The notes under the pieces are model-generated. The model was not told where the DNA came from. It searched no databases and saw only the letters and a list, made by a program, of their open reading frames with translations. 64,000 nucleotides of DNA. Source: Rhizophagus clarus (Eukaryota > Glomeromycota > Glomeromycetes > Glomerales > Glomeraceae). This document shows positions 34,381 through 49,058 of this stretch, in pieces (positions within the stretch are counted from its first letter, which is position 1; every line of letters begins with the position of its first letter). The position numbers and the translations under genes are program-made. The stretch is from positions 310,001 through 374,000 of the forward strand of contig BLAL01000187.1 in the NCBI GenBank assembly GCA_015698045.1, given 5' to 3'.

Positions 34381-36862
34381 ATGACTGAATTAATAGACGA
34401 GTCAGTTCCCGATGTTCCGCTAGCATTTGTTTCAAATTCATATTTGGACGAACTTACAAATACTATACGTTCACGTCCAATTCCCTGGGATGTAAGTTTC
34501 TAAGCCAATTGTCTAGTCGTTGCTGGTTTGTTGTTGGAACTTTAATCTCATAATTTCTTTGGTTTAAATTTTATTTTAGATAAAGTTATTGTTTAATAGG
34601 AAGCTATTTGACACTTTACTATTCTATTATTGTAGGGATATAAATCCGCTGAACTTATCACCGAAGACGAACTTGATCTTTTAAAAAAGATTGATAAACA
34701 AAGTCCCGAACAATTAAGAATGATTTTGCGAAAGGTAAGGCTTATATAATGTTTCTTTACCTTCTAGCATCATGTATTTTTTTTTTTTTTTAAGGTGGAT
34801 TGGGGTATCATGAATTTGTTTTTATATTAGAATGAAGAAACCTATGCAGAGTTGTATGCAAATCTCTTAGATAAATTGAACCGAGTTGATACTGTACAAT
34901 ATATCCTGGTTTTGGTTAATGATATGTTATCAGGTAAGATGAATTTTCTGTTAAACTGCTAATTACTAAGTTAGTATACTCAAGATATAATGATTTATAT
35001 TTTAGATGATGAGCAACGTATCAAATTTTACCATAAACTTTCTGAAAAAGATGTTAAATTTCCTTACCGCATCTTTTTAAAGTAATAAAATATAGTGTGT
35101 ATATATTTGAATTTTATTTAGGGATTTGAAATTAACTAATTCTGTTGCCATAATACAGTTTGCTTAATGTTGAAGATGACTTCGTCCCTTTAATATCTGC
35201 TAAAATCCTTACTTTACTAATCGTGTATGAAAAAATTTTTTATTTTAACGTCAATTTAAATTAAAATCTGATTTTGACTTGACATTATGTTTTAGCTCAG
35301 CTCCAAAAACTCTTTCTTTTGATCTTGACGAATTCTTCCGTTGGATCACTTTGAAGCTCAAGAGTAATAATCCTAGTGTTTATGACCTTGCTGTTCAGAT
35401 ATTAGATTCAACTTTGAGAGTTCCAAATTATCGTACGAAATTGTGGGAAGTTTCGCAAGCTGTAGATACGTAAGTTGTTATATTACTTCAAGTTGCATAT
35501 GCAAACTAATACTAACTACTACTTTTTATGTAGATTGGTCAATCTTCTTAAAGTTAGAAATCCTACACCTCAAATGCAATATCAAATAATTTTTTGTTTC
35601 TGGCTATTAACCTTTGAAAGAGAGGTGTCGTTGGAATTTAATAAGTAAATCTAAAATTACTTTTATTACAGTTATATCCTTACTTTATATATTATTTATT
35701 ATTTATTTTATTTATTTATTTTGTTCCTAGAAAATATGATTTAATTCCTACAATGATCCAAATTGCCAAAGCTGCCATTAAAGAAAAGATAATTCGCGTG
35801 ATCATTGGAACCTTCAGGGTAAATAAAATTTGTACCTTTTCGGTTGTTTCTTTTTTATTCCAGGCTATAATCAAACTTTTTTAAACTTTATCTATTCTAA
35901 AGAATTTGGTTGAAAAAGCTCCAGAAGCTAATTTGCCTGCAATGTTAGTTGCGAAATTATTAAACTTTTGCGAGAATTTGTCGAGTCGAAAATGGTCTGA
36001 TAAGGAAATTGTCGAAGATATTGACTTTTTGAAAGAGCAACTTCAAGAAAATTTCCATAGTTTGACGTAAGTCATATTAAACGTAATGTTTATTTACAAA
36101 GTGAAACAATAATAAGCAATGATGGTCATTTTTAGGACTTTTGATGAGTATGCATCAGAAATTACTTCTGGTATGCTTCAATGGTCGCCACCTCATGAGT
36201 CTGATCAATTTTGGAGACAAAATGTAGCAAAGTTAAACGAAAAAGATCATGAATTAGTAAGGTATTTGAAATTATTATTATATAAAGTATTTGTTGTATA
36301 AGCAGAATCAAATTAATATTTCCTTTGTTTACTTATATTTGTAGAGTTTTAGCAAGATTGCTTAGTCAGTCAAATGATAATATAGTTCTTGCAATTGCTG
36401 CACACGACTTAGGACAATATGTAAAATATTATCCTAACGGAAAAAAGTATGAAATATTATTATATGTATTTATTATATTGTAATTATTTTTTTTAAAGGA
36501 TATTATTATTTGACAATTTATATAGGTTTTTACAAGAAATTGGTGCTAAACAAAGAATAATGGAACTTATGACGCATGAAGATCCAGAAGTTCGTTATAG
36601 GGCATTGATAGCTGTTCAAAAATATATGACACATGCGTGGTATGTTAATTATAACTTCTGCTTAGTAAAGTTTTTAATATACTAGTATCCTTTTTATAGA
36701 GATTCTAATATAATAATTTTTTTTTAGGGTGTAAAATAATTTTTTGTTTATTTCTTTACGAGAGAAAGTATTACATTTAATTGTGTTTTTTGTATTTCAA
36801 GGATTACATTAGATCAATTAGATCAATTGCATTTCATCGTTGTCAGAAGCTTTAGCAATTAA
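34381..36862 (+). CDS. VMA13: V-type H+-ATPase subunit H (Vma13)
   Basis: Thirteen exons: 34381-34491, 34636-34734, 34831-34933, 35006-35081, 35159-35224, 35296-35469, 35534-35644, 35731-35818, 35903-36066, 36136-36261, 36345-36446, 36526-36639, 36802-36862; 1395 nt, 464 aa, close to the 478 aa of yeast Vma13. The N-terminal part has the family segments DTVQYILVLVNDMLS and FPYRIFLNLL; the C-terminal armadillo-like part has ESDQFWRQNVAKLNE, AAHDLGQYVKYYPNGKK and HEDPEVRYRALIAVQKYM. Subunit H is a cytosolic V1-sector subunit that activates ATP-driven proton pumping into vacuoles and endosomes and keeps free V1 from wasting ATP. The start at 34381 is the first in-frame ATG. The last exon is short, giving a slightly different tail (WITLDQLDQLHFIVVRS). 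Confidence 0.96.
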
Positions 36863-37104
36863 TTTAGTAATTAATTTAACAGCATTATATATATATAAAC
36901 ACATTTAATAAATTATTTATTTAATGTATTCCTTTTATTAAAATAAATTCCTAAAATTGGAAGAAATTAAGTACGAATGTATTGTATGTACTTACGTCAT
37001 GATGTTACTTAGTTACACAGATTAATAGATGTAGTGACCGATCGGCGACATGTATATAATCACAGCTCACTCGAGTACAATCGATTAACGTGAAAAACTT
37101 GGTT

Positions 37105-39403
37105 ATGTCTGACATTGAAAACATAGACCCTTTTTTAGACGTTAATTCCAACACGAATAATGATTCTGAGGAAGAATTAGAACAAGCACTTGAAGAACAG
37201 CAACATAAAGAGACTAGACCAGCTAGACCAACAGTAGCGATAAATTACCAGTATAAACCAGGAGTTAAAACCCACTATTGCTGTCAAATTGACAGAGCTA
37301 TTCATGCAGAAGGAGCTGTCATTTTGATTACTAATGCACAGAAGACAACTGACGATAATGGGAGTTCGTTTATTACATACACAATAAAAGTAGAGGTATG
37401 TAACCAATCGTTTTTTGATTCTAATGTACAAGACAATAAGAAAAACGTTGCCCTTTATCTTAGTTTAAAGAAGTTTTTATTTAACAATTTTGTTTCATGA
37501 TTTGGGGACCATAGGAAGAAGAAGTTAAGCGGCGCTATTCAGAATTCGAATCCTTGAAAAATTCCTTGATGAAGTTATACCCTACATTGATAGTTCCTCC
37601 AATTCCCGAGAAACATTCATTTGGTGATCTATCTTAATTCTTTGCTACCTTTAATCCAATTAATGGAAAGGAGGCGAGATATTTTCTTTTTCAATTATAT
37701 CGATTGATTTACTTAGATCAATACATGTCAATTGATTTGACTTGTATGTGACATTGATTAGCTGATTATGCGACTTTGCAAGGCAAGGCCAAAGAAGACG
37801 TTGCAATTATCGAGAAACGTAAAAGAATGTTGCAAAGTTTCTTAAATCGTGTATCCAACCATCCACAACTTTCGAACGAACATGTGTTTCACAAATTTTT
37901 GGAAACCGGAGTTTCTTGGGTATAATTTTCTCGTAATTTCTTTTATAATTATAAATGTGTAATTCACTTACTATTCGCTTTATTATCCGATGTACACTAT
38001 AGACTGAAGTGTTGAAATCTCGTCCGCTTTCCAATCTGCCGAAAAATATTCTTCAAGGATCTCCTCCTAATCTTTCGTCACATCCCTCTAGTGCATCTAG
38101 TGCATCTTCGTCACCTACTAGTAGCACGGCTCAGCAGGCCGTACTTCCTAACCCGAGTGCTTCTCAGCCATTAAAAAATCCTGATCCACGGTTTATAGAC
38201 TCTGAAGCATTTACCAACAAATTTGCATATCACATAAGTCAAAATTTGGAAAAGACAAATAAGAGAACTTGGAAACGTTTGAATGGTATTCTTAATTTTA
38301 TTATTTTATATTCATGCATATATATATATATATATTATATATTTTTACTTATATATTTTGTATTTTTATATACAGATTTGTCCAATGATTATGCTGAGCT
38401 AGGTGCAATTTATAATGGATTTAGTTTAAATGAGCATGGCGAATTAGCTAACGCCATTGAAAAAGTGGGACAGGCTGTTGATTCTTCTTTTATTGCTACA
38501 GGATCTTTGGTAACGTATACTAATTAGCCTTAATTAATGATGGGCACAATATCTTATTTCTTAACATATTAAATATTTTAGACTTCTTCACTCGAAGCTG
38601 AATTTTCTGAACCATTGCAAGAGTATTCGCTGTTTGCACAGGTTATTAAACAGGTTCTTAAATATAGACACCTAAAACATTTACAAATGGAGCTTACAGC
38701 CGAAACATTAGATAAGCAAAAATTCAGTTTGGAAGTTTTGGAAAAATCAGAGCAAGAGTCGAAAAGGATGGAAGAAGCTTTAGCTAAAGATCATGCCACC
38801 CAAGACACTTCAAACCAGAATACACAATCTAATCCTGATGGTGAAAATAATGAAAATACTGGAGAAAACGGTCACCATTATAAGCATTCGCAGAATAAGG
38901 ACTTGCTAACAATTACCAAATCTCACCAAAAGAGGCGCAGCGGTTCGAAACTTTTTTCTGTTCTTAGTCATACAATTCATGGAATTATGGACGTTGATCC
39001 GGAAGCCACTCGGAGAAATAGTATCGGGAAAACTAGAGAATATATAATCCAAGTTAGTTAAAATTACTTTTATTGCATCAGTTGCTTTGTTAATAAATAA
39101 TATTTTTTTTTATATTTGATCTATTCAGCTTGAAGAAGCCAAGGTAACGACCGCCGATGACTTAAAAAACATCTCAGTTTCAATTCAGGATGATTTAGAC
39201 CGTTTTCAACGTCAGAAAATCCGTGATTTAAGAGATATGCTTATAAATTATGCTAAGAATCATGTAACATGGTGTAAAAAGGTATATAAAATTGATGGAT
39301 TTTACTATAATTATAAGCAAATATTAAATATGATGTCTCAATTTTCTAGAATTTGAGTAGTTGGGAAGAAGCCAAGGTCGAGGTTAAAAATGTTCAGATA
39401 TAA
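37105..39403 (+). CDS. Sorting nexin of the Snx41/Atg20 family (PX-BAR)
   Basis: Eight exons: 37105-37395, 37515-37623, 37762-37919, 38003-38285, 38376-38509, 38582-39052, 39129-39281, 39350-39403; 1653 nt, 550 aa. After an acidic N-terminus, the PX domain starts near residue 55 and carries SSFITYTIKVE, then KRRYSEFESLKNSLMKLYP, LIVPPIPEKHSF and AIIEKRKRMLQSFLNRV, including the RRYSEF basic pocket that binds PtdIns3P. A Ser/Pro linker (about 200-230) leads to a BAR-like coiled-coil region interrupted by a low-complexity insert (about residues 385-425). The ending SSWEEAKVEVKNVQI is family-like. Snx41 and Atg20 pair with Snx4/Atg24 in retrieval from endosomes and in selective autophagy. The start is the ATG at 37105; a frame opening at 37090 uses GTG. 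It begins 243 bp after the VMA13 stop, same strand. Confidence 0.92.
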
Positions 39404-40086
39404 ATTGTTAATCAACTAATCCAGATTATAATAAGACATGCATTGCATATTATTTTAATTTATCATGCTTATTTATAACAATTTGGAAGTATCGGTTGAA
39501 TTGGGTAAAAGGTAACATTTCAACTTATTCTGGATACACTTCCTCAATTAACTTCGCTCTGCAACATAGCAATCATATTATTTAATGACATTCATATGAT
39601 ATTGTCAATTTGTCAATATGTTGTGTTCGGGATACTGAACAAACATGATAGATTAACACAGAAAAGTGATAGATTATCATGATGTAGGATTTTTTTTATA
39701 GCAGAACAATTTTATTTTTATATTTAAATATTTTGAAATCAGAATAATTCTGTTAAATATTAAATTAAATTTCATTGGGGTAAAGCATAAAAATTTAAAT
39801 GTGTACTTAGATTTAATGATCGATGGTTTCCGATTACGTAACGAATTTAAATTTTCACGTGACTGAAATTAGCCCGTGAGACGCCTAAAAATTAATAATC
39901 ACTGATATAAAAAAAAAAAAAAAAAAAAATACTCGAATGCTGATTTATTGGTTAATCACCAGAACTAACTCTGATAGTCACTTCTACTAGGAGTGGAAAA
40001 AAAGTGACGAAAAAAAACGAGAACGTGAACTTTCTTCGCCACACTCCCTGTTCTGACTTTAAAATTATGAACATTTTCTTGCTACA
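39404..40086. other. Intergenic gap upstream of SWR1
   Basis: AT-rich sequence with one A run (about 39907-39928) and, just before the SWR1 ATG, a more balanced 150 bp that probably holds the promoter. No frame or repeat worth naming. Confidence 0.4.
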
Positions 40087-43000
40087 ATGGTCGCAGCTTG
40101 TGCATTGACAATGTCAAACTCCAGCGAACAAAATGCTAGCGGAATCGATTTTACTGAAAATGAGGAAGTAAAAGTGGTAATCTGTCAAGATAACAGTGCC
40201 GCAGTAACCACTACACGAAGGTCACAAAGAAATATTGGGAAAAAGCCTAGAAGATATAATATTTACTCAGAAACAGATACTAGTAATGATAGCTTTAGTA
40301 GTAATAGTAGTACTGAATCTCCCACGAAGAAAAAATCCTTATCTGCAAAGAGCCAAGTTAAAGTTATTAGTCCTAAACGAGGTCCTGGTCGACCACGAAA
40401 AAACCATGATTCAGAGCTTCAACGCAATTTAAGTTCACCTATAACAACTCGTCCAAATGTACAATTGAATCAACCTACTGGTAAACCACCTTTAATGCCT
40501 GTAAAGTCCCTTCGTTTGAAGTTTTCTTTTGATTCAGGTACGGCCTCCGCCCCTGTAAATACCACCCCTATTAGACGAGGACCAGGTCGACCTCGAAAAA
40601 ATCCGTCACCATTGGATAATATGAAATCATCTCCTATTAACGGACAATCTGCGCGTCATAATGATACCAAAGAATCTTTCGTTACTCCTAGGACTAAAAG
40701 AGCAAAAACTTCGTCAAATAGTGAAGAATCTACATTACAGATAACATCAAAGATGCCAGAAAAACCTAAGACTCCCTTGGACATAATTCGTGAAGAACAT
40801 GTGAAGGAACGCGTAGATAGTCTCGTCCAAGTTGTTGAAGAACATGACAGCTTGGTTCGAGAGTTGTATTATATGGAATCTTATAATATGTTGATGTGGG
40901 ATCTCGACCCACAAAGAATAAATTCTGATAATAGTGAGCGTATGGTTAAGGTACGATTGTCTCGCACCGTTACCCTGATTCATATTAGATTTAAATTTAA
41001 CTTATTCAGAATTTTAAAGTTATTTATTTTTACTTCTATTCTGTATAATATAATATTGATCAATAAACTTGAAAAAATCAATTTTTCATTTATTATACTC
41101 ATTTACATCTGTCTTAAATAAAATCATTCTGGGTGTGCTAAATGGGTGTTTACGATTTATTTGTTATAATTATAATTAATTATAATGATTGACTTAGTAC
41201 TTAGAAAATCACAACTTATGGTCCTCTTTAAACGACCAAGTCACCAACAGCATCCAATCAAATTCTACTAGGATGTCCACTCGTCGGTCACTTAACAAAC
41301 ATCGTGACTCTATTCTCAATATGTTACAACAATCTATCGGTTCTCGTGTGTTCCATAATGTCATGCCATCCGAACACACTTCCGGAGATTCCGATAATGG
41401 AAGTCGCACTCACCGTAAGTCCTCAAGAGTAGATTCTACTAATAACCATGATAGTACATCATCAGGTAGTATGTCATTGTATTCGCTTCGTAAGCGAGGC
41501 CATGCTCAATTTCCAAGTTTTGAGGCATATTTGGAATCGTTCGTCACTTTGGATGACGAAGATATTACTCCTGCTGATGAAGAAACTAAGCTCCAAAGTG
41601 AAATAGACATTGATTATCGCATTTGGGTTTTAAAGAATCAAGGAAAATTACAACCAATTCCTAAACCAGCTATTGAACCACCACGCCAAAAAACTCATTG
41701 GGATTTTATTCTTGATGGAGTAATTGCAAAATCCAAAAGGATAAATAAAAGTAGTGATGAAAGGCTAAGGAAAACGCATCAAATCAGTAGAGCAATTTTA
41801 GGACATTTTAATAAATTGGCAATGAAAGAGCCAAACGCAATAAAAGCCGAAGAAAAACGGATCAAAAAATTGGCCAAGACAACAGCCAATCTAATTAAGC
41901 AAAGGTGGAGAGAAATATCGAAAGTAAGTTTTCACCCGATTTATTTATTTATTCATTTTTTTTTTATCTTATATTTATTGTCAAAATATCATCTTATAAT
42001 TTGATGTATCAAAATTTATATCCATAGATGTTACTTCAAAAAATATATATATATGACATTTTTTATTAATTCGAAAATTGATATTCTAGTTTATTAATGA
42101 TATGCATGACAAGTTAGTGGCCGAAGAAGAAGAAAGAAGAGGCAAACAAAAGCTTAATGCGCTTTTTGAGGACGCCACTCAGAAGATCGAATTTCACGAA
42201 AAATATTTAATGGGCACTACTTCTACGGACAATGTTATTGTTGACAAAATTAATGAAGATGACAGTAATAATCAAGAATCCGGGGCGGATATCAATTCGT
42301 TCGATAACGATCAAATGTCTATAGATGAGGACTTAGAAATTGATTACCCTCTCGACTTTGATCACGACGATGATTTATCTACAGATCCGGATATGTCCGA
42401 AATGATACTGGACCAAAATGTTGAAGATGATGAAGCTTCACTGGAAGCTCAAGAACTTGAGGAAGATTCTGAAGAGGAAGCTGTTGAATTAAACGACTTA
42501 GCTGATGAGATGAATCTTCCCATAGATGAATTATTGAAACGTTATGGCGTTAATGTTAATAAGTATTCTGAAGAAGAGAATGAAGAAGAGAATGAAGAAG
42601 ATACAGATCGTTCCGAAGGGATAAAGCCGGTGGTAAATGGAACCACTAATCGGGAGTTAAAAAAAGATCCTCACGATTTATCATTATATGATAGTGATGA
42701 TGATAACTTTTCGGAATTGGAAACATCAACACAAAGCTCTAATGCCACCAAAACTAGGACTCCAATACCGTCATTACTGAGAGGTCAACTTCGTGCATAT
42801 CAGCATGATGGACTTCATTGGCTTGCCAGTTTATATGAGCAAGGAAGTAATGGTATTCTTGCTGATGAAATGGGTCTTGGTAAAACTATTCAGACTATCG
42901 CATTATTGGCCCATCTTGCTTGCGATAAAGGAGTTTGGGGACCTCATTTAATTATTGTACCTACAAGTGTCATTATTAATTGGGAGATGGAGTTTAAAAA

Positions 43001-45422
43001 ATGGTGTCCCGGATTTATTATTTTAACCTATTATGGTAGTCCAAAAGAGCGTAAAGAAAAGCGTTTAGGATGGTCTAAAGAACATTCATTCCATGTTTGT
43101 ATTACGTCTTATCATCTTGCAGTACAAGACGCAATTAATTTCAGGAAAAAGAGATGGCACTACTTGATTCTTGATGAAGCTCATAACATCAAGAATTTTA
43201 AATCCCAACGTTGGAATACTTTACTGAACTTTAATTCTGAGCGAAGATTGTTACTAACTGGAACACCATTGCAAAACAATCTTATGGAATTATGGTCACT
43301 ACTGTACTTTTTAAAACCCAACGTACGTAATGATGACATGCCATTCGAATATGCTAACCAAAAAGAGTTTCAAGATTGGTTTTCGCGACCTGTTGATAAA
43401 ATGATTGAAAATAATGAAGGATTTGATGAAAAAACTCGTACAGCAATTCTTACTTTACACACATTACTGCGACCTTATCTTCTACGCCGTTTAAAAATTG
43501 ACGTAGAAAAACAATTACCAGCCAAGCATACTCATATTATTAAATGTCGTTTATCGAAAAGACAAAGATTTTTATATGATGACTTTATGTCTAGATCTAA
43601 AACTAAAGAAACTCTTCGATCTGGAAACTTTTTAAGTATTATAAATTGTCTTATGCAGCTACGTAAGGTCTGTAATCATCCAGATTTATTTGAAGTTCGA
43701 CCTATCGTAACTTCATTTGCAATGAGTCGATCTGCTATTAGAGATTACGAACATTGTGAATTGACTTTACGTAATCGACTTAATCGAGGAAACGATTATT
43801 TGAGGGTGGTAAATTTTGATTTATTTAATCTTTTGCCAATTTATTATGAGAATATGGACTGGTTGGCTTCTTCTGAATGTAATAAATTAGACTCGGACAA
43901 TTTATTCGTAGAGAAACTTAATTTTTATAATTCAAGAATTAACAACATTGTTGAAGAGATATCCTATTATAGTCTTATTAAGTTTGGTAATGTTATGCAA
44001 AACCGTGATAGTATAGAAAGTTTAGAACGTTGGAAACATATGAGATATATCAATTCTTTTCGTCTTAAACGTCGTCCTATATATGGAACAGGTTTAATTA
44101 ACATATGTAGGCTATTGGGTACATCACCATTTGATCGAGCTTTAATGGACTCAAAGAATCCCGGAAAGTATTTGGAATATACCAACTCATTACCTGATAT
44201 GGTTGTATCTTATGAACGAAGGTATGGCATGATGGAAGAAATAATAAAGAGATATGCTTTTGTGACTCCAGCAGTGGTTGCTGCAGATGTTCGTTCATAT
44301 GCATTATCTGGGTTACCTGAAGAGTTTCGACTTATTGTTCATAATCACGTACAAGATTTATATTATCCAATACGAGTTAAGCTTATGATTGCTTTTCCTG
44401 ATAAGAGACTTTTACAGTATGACTGCGGTAAATTGCAAGAACTGGATAGATTACTTCGCAATCTTAAAGAAAAAGGACATCGTGCCTTAATTTTCACACA
44501 AATGACTCGTGTACTTGATATACTGGAAATCTTTTTGAACATTCATGGGCATCGTTATCTTCGTTTAGATGGTGCTACTAAAATAGAGCAACGCCAATTA
44601 TTAACAGAACGGTTCAATAATGATCCAAGAATTTTGGTGTTCATATTATCAACGAGATCTGGTGGATTAGGTATTAATCTCACAGGTGCAGATACTGTAA
44701 TATTCTATGATATAGATTGGAATCCTTGTATGGATCGACAGTGTCAAGATAGGTAATTATCAACGTAATTGAACATGATCATGATTTATTGATATTGATA
44801 TTAATTGATTAAAAATTTATTTAGATGCCATCGTATTGGACAAACACGTGAAGTAAATATATATCGTTTTGTATGTGAAGCAACAATAGAAGAAAACATG
44901 CTTGCAAAAGCGCAACAAAAAGAAATGCTTGATAAAATGGTTATTACTGATGGTGGGTTTACAACTGATTTCTGGTCACAGCCAAAAGTTGATTGGCGTG
45001 ATATAGTAAAAGTGATCGCACCTGATCATGACAAAGAAATTAATGATGAACCAGAATCAGGAATTGAATTAGAACAATGTTTAGCAAAAGTTGAGGATGA
45101 TACAGACGTAAATGCTGCACAAATAGCGAAAAAAGAAATGGAATCAGATTTAATAGAATTTGATGATAATGCAGTAACTACACCGGCAGAAAGTTCAGGA
45201 GGAGCAGAAAATTCTAGTGTTGCGTTAGTGAGAAGGGAAAGTACCGTTTCTACTGCACCTTCACCACTGAATGAAAATTATGATGATGATAATCTTAAAT
45301 CTCACCTTTTGCCCGTTGAACTATATATGTTTCGTTTTATGGAATATGATTTGGATAAATATGTTGGATTTAGTAGAACATTTGAATATAATTCAATTGA
45401 AGATATAAACAATGAAGAATAA
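40087..45422 (+). CDS. SWR1: SWR1-type chromatin-remodelling ATPase (SRCAP/Swr1 family)
   Basis: Four exons: 40087-40950, 41198-41923, 42090-44752, 44825-45422; 4851 nt, 1616 aa. Two AT-hooks (GPGRPRKN) lie near residues 98 and 164. The HSA domain, about 450-530, begins KTHWDFILDGVIAKSKRI. A long acidic stretch (about 560-750) resembles the region that contacts H2A.Z-H2B. The helicase core starts near 757: RAYQHDGLHWL, Walker A DEMGLGKT (about 788-795), LDEAHNIKN (about 891), LLTGTPLQNNLMELWSL. A long insertion (about 990-1290) separates the lobes, as in the INO80/SWR1 group, before FTQMTRVLDILE and CHRIGQTREVNIYRF. The ATPase replaces H2A-H2B with H2A.Z-H2B at promoters. Exon 2 must start at 41198; the AG seven bases further on would break the frame. 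An in-frame ATG at 40111 is an alternative start. Confidence 0.95.
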
Positions 45423-46076
45423 AAATAATTTTACATTATAAAAAGATAAAAGAAAAAATTTTTTTATGTTTATAAATTATTATTTTTCATTAATAAAAAT
45501 ATTAGGTTGTAAATTTGTTTTTTTTTTTTTTTGAATTCATGTTAATATTTTATTAGGTAAAATAATTTTTATCCCAAGTGTAAAATATAATTGTTTTTTT
45601 TTTAAATTTTATTTTTTTGTTTTTTTTTTTTTTTTTTTAATTTTATTTTAATTTTGTATTTTGTGTATTTTTTTTCTCTATCAGATTTTTTTAATAAATT
45701 TACATCAAAGAGAATAAATTTATACTAATTCTTTTTTTTAATAATTTGTGACGATTTAATAGACCTAAATGCTAAGCAGATAAGGGTCTAGTCAATTACA
45801 CGATATTTTCACATAGCGTCTTTTTTTTTATCCGAATGTTTTCTTAAATTTGGAGCACGATTATAAAATTAAAATATTGACCTATAAAATTTATAAATAA
45901 AAAAAACAAACAAACCGAACACTTTTGATATTTTAAAAGCATATTAAAACTTTGGTAAATTTTTCATTTGCAACATTGTAATTATAACACGATACAATTT
46001 TTTTTTGTTGTTGCACAGTCCTTTACTTATTCATTATACTACTATTTTAAATTGCAAATAATTTGATATGAAAGGA
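45423..46076. other. Convergent gap between SWR1 and Ran
   Basis: The 3' ends of the two genes face each other here. The sequence is T-rich on the plus strand (runs at about 45520 and 45605-45640). AATAAA-like signals occur after both stops, for example TTAATAAAAATATTAG at 45490. Nothing else. Confidence 0.45.
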
Positions 46077-47336
<1,260 letters not shown>

Positions 47337-49058
47337 TTTTTTTTTTTTTTTTTTGTTGCTTTTTCTTTCTATTTAGATAATATATTAAATAATAATAAGA
47401 AAAAGCCGCGAAAAAAAAAATTATGAAAAAAAATATAAAAAAAATAAAAGGAGGTTATTGACGTTGCCAAATTTTCTTGTGATCAAATGATATATTAATA
47501 GATCATCATTAGATAAACTACGCACACTAAACTACGCACAAAATAAATATATATAGAAAAAGTTAACTTCTTGTTATTTGATTATTAATTTATTTGGCTA
47601 TTTTTTTTTTTTTTTTTTTTTTTTTTTGTTGCTTGTTGTTCTCTCTCTCTCTCTCTCTCTTTTTTTTTTTTTTTTTTTTTTAAACAATCGGATTATTTTT
47701 CTTTTGAAAAATTTTTTAATAAAGAAAAAAATTTTTTTTAGCTTTAATAAGTAAAATTGAATTTTTTACGTTCAATTTTTTTCATTTTTAATAACCCAAA
47801 GAATCAGATCAGATACACTCATTATAGGAACTCATTATAAGCACGTGCATTAATATTACCTCACTACTTATTACTAATCAAGATTTATAAACTCGTGATT
47901 ATCGTCATAATTGCGTAATCAAATTACCGGATTAGTTAATAAGGAATTGCAAACCGTGATTCAATCTGATTCAGGCAATTTATTATGAATTATGAGTAAT
48001 TTAACGAAAAATTAATTATTGAGACTTTTGAGATCCGAAATTTTACCTAATTTAAAAAGGATACAGATATGAATATTTGTAATAAGATTTTTTTTTTCTG
48101 AGGCTTGGGTTAAAAGTAACGAATAACAATAATATCAATCTTCTATACTTCTGAATAACTCAATCTTACCACAGATTTATCAGAATCTTGATGATTTCTT
48201 GGCCACGTATCTGTGAATTTTTGAAGTGAGAACTAGAATTTAGAAATCTGGTAAAAAAAAAAGTGATTTTTTTAATTTCGCAAAGAAAGGATAACTTCTA
48301 GTTACATATGATGCTCCTTACCTAGAAGTTTTTTAATACTGGGGTATCCACTCCAAATGTTTTTTTAAGTTCAGGATGTTGTTAACAAAGGTCTACTAAT
48401 TTTTTAAGATTTTTGAAGGAGAAATTCAGGTTATATTATAGGTTATATAACTTCATTTATTACTTTTAACCATTTATTACTTTCAACTTTTAACCATTTA
48501 TTATTTTCGGCCATATATTTCTTTATTTCTTTCAGCCGTTTATTACTTTCAATAATTTATTACTTTTTTTCATTATTACTTTCAACACAGTTGCACATCG
48601 TTATTATATAACAGATATTCAAAATAGTGATTTAAAAAAAAAGCGTAACATTGTGTATAATATATATATAAAGTCAAACCTAAACTATTGTGAAAAAAAC
48701 TTCTTTTTGGTTGAATATTTTCTCATAAATATTTTCTTTTCATTAATAATAACAAAATAATTTACAAAAAAAAAAAAATAAAATAAAAAAAAATAAAATA
48801 AAATAAAAAAAAAAACGCGGAGGATTTTCAATGAATAAATTGGTGGTAACTTTGTGGATCTAATCTTGTAAGTCATAGGTGATTAACCTTATTTGTTAAA
48901 AGAATTATAAAGGATAAATACAATAACAGATAAGCTTTTTTTTTAAAAATAAATAAAAAATGGTACTGTATCACATGAACTGCAAATTTTTGCGCGGGTT
49001 CAAATCTGGACACGAGGTATGAAACCTGTCTTGAACTCTCGATGTTAAACGTTTGCAA
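47337..49058. other. Upstream region of Ran and AT-rich desert
   Basis: It contains T tracts at 47337-47355 and 47602-47627, a (CT)n run at about 47641-47660, and A/T runs at 48760-48815. TTACTTTCAACNNTTTATTA-like units repeat loosely at 48455-48590. Frames at 48685 and 48873 are not convincing. The pyrimidine-rich stretch nearest the Ran ATG probably includes its leader and promoter. Confidence 0.4.

Noticed and set aside
41205-41272. Alternative 3' splice site for SWR1 exon 2 at 41204
   Set aside because: Breaks the frame with exon 1; the AG at 41196-41197 keeps it.
48985-49010. tRNA-like B box (GGGTTCAAATC)
   Set aside because: No matching T-stem, acceptor stem, anticodon arm or A box nearby; not a tRNA.
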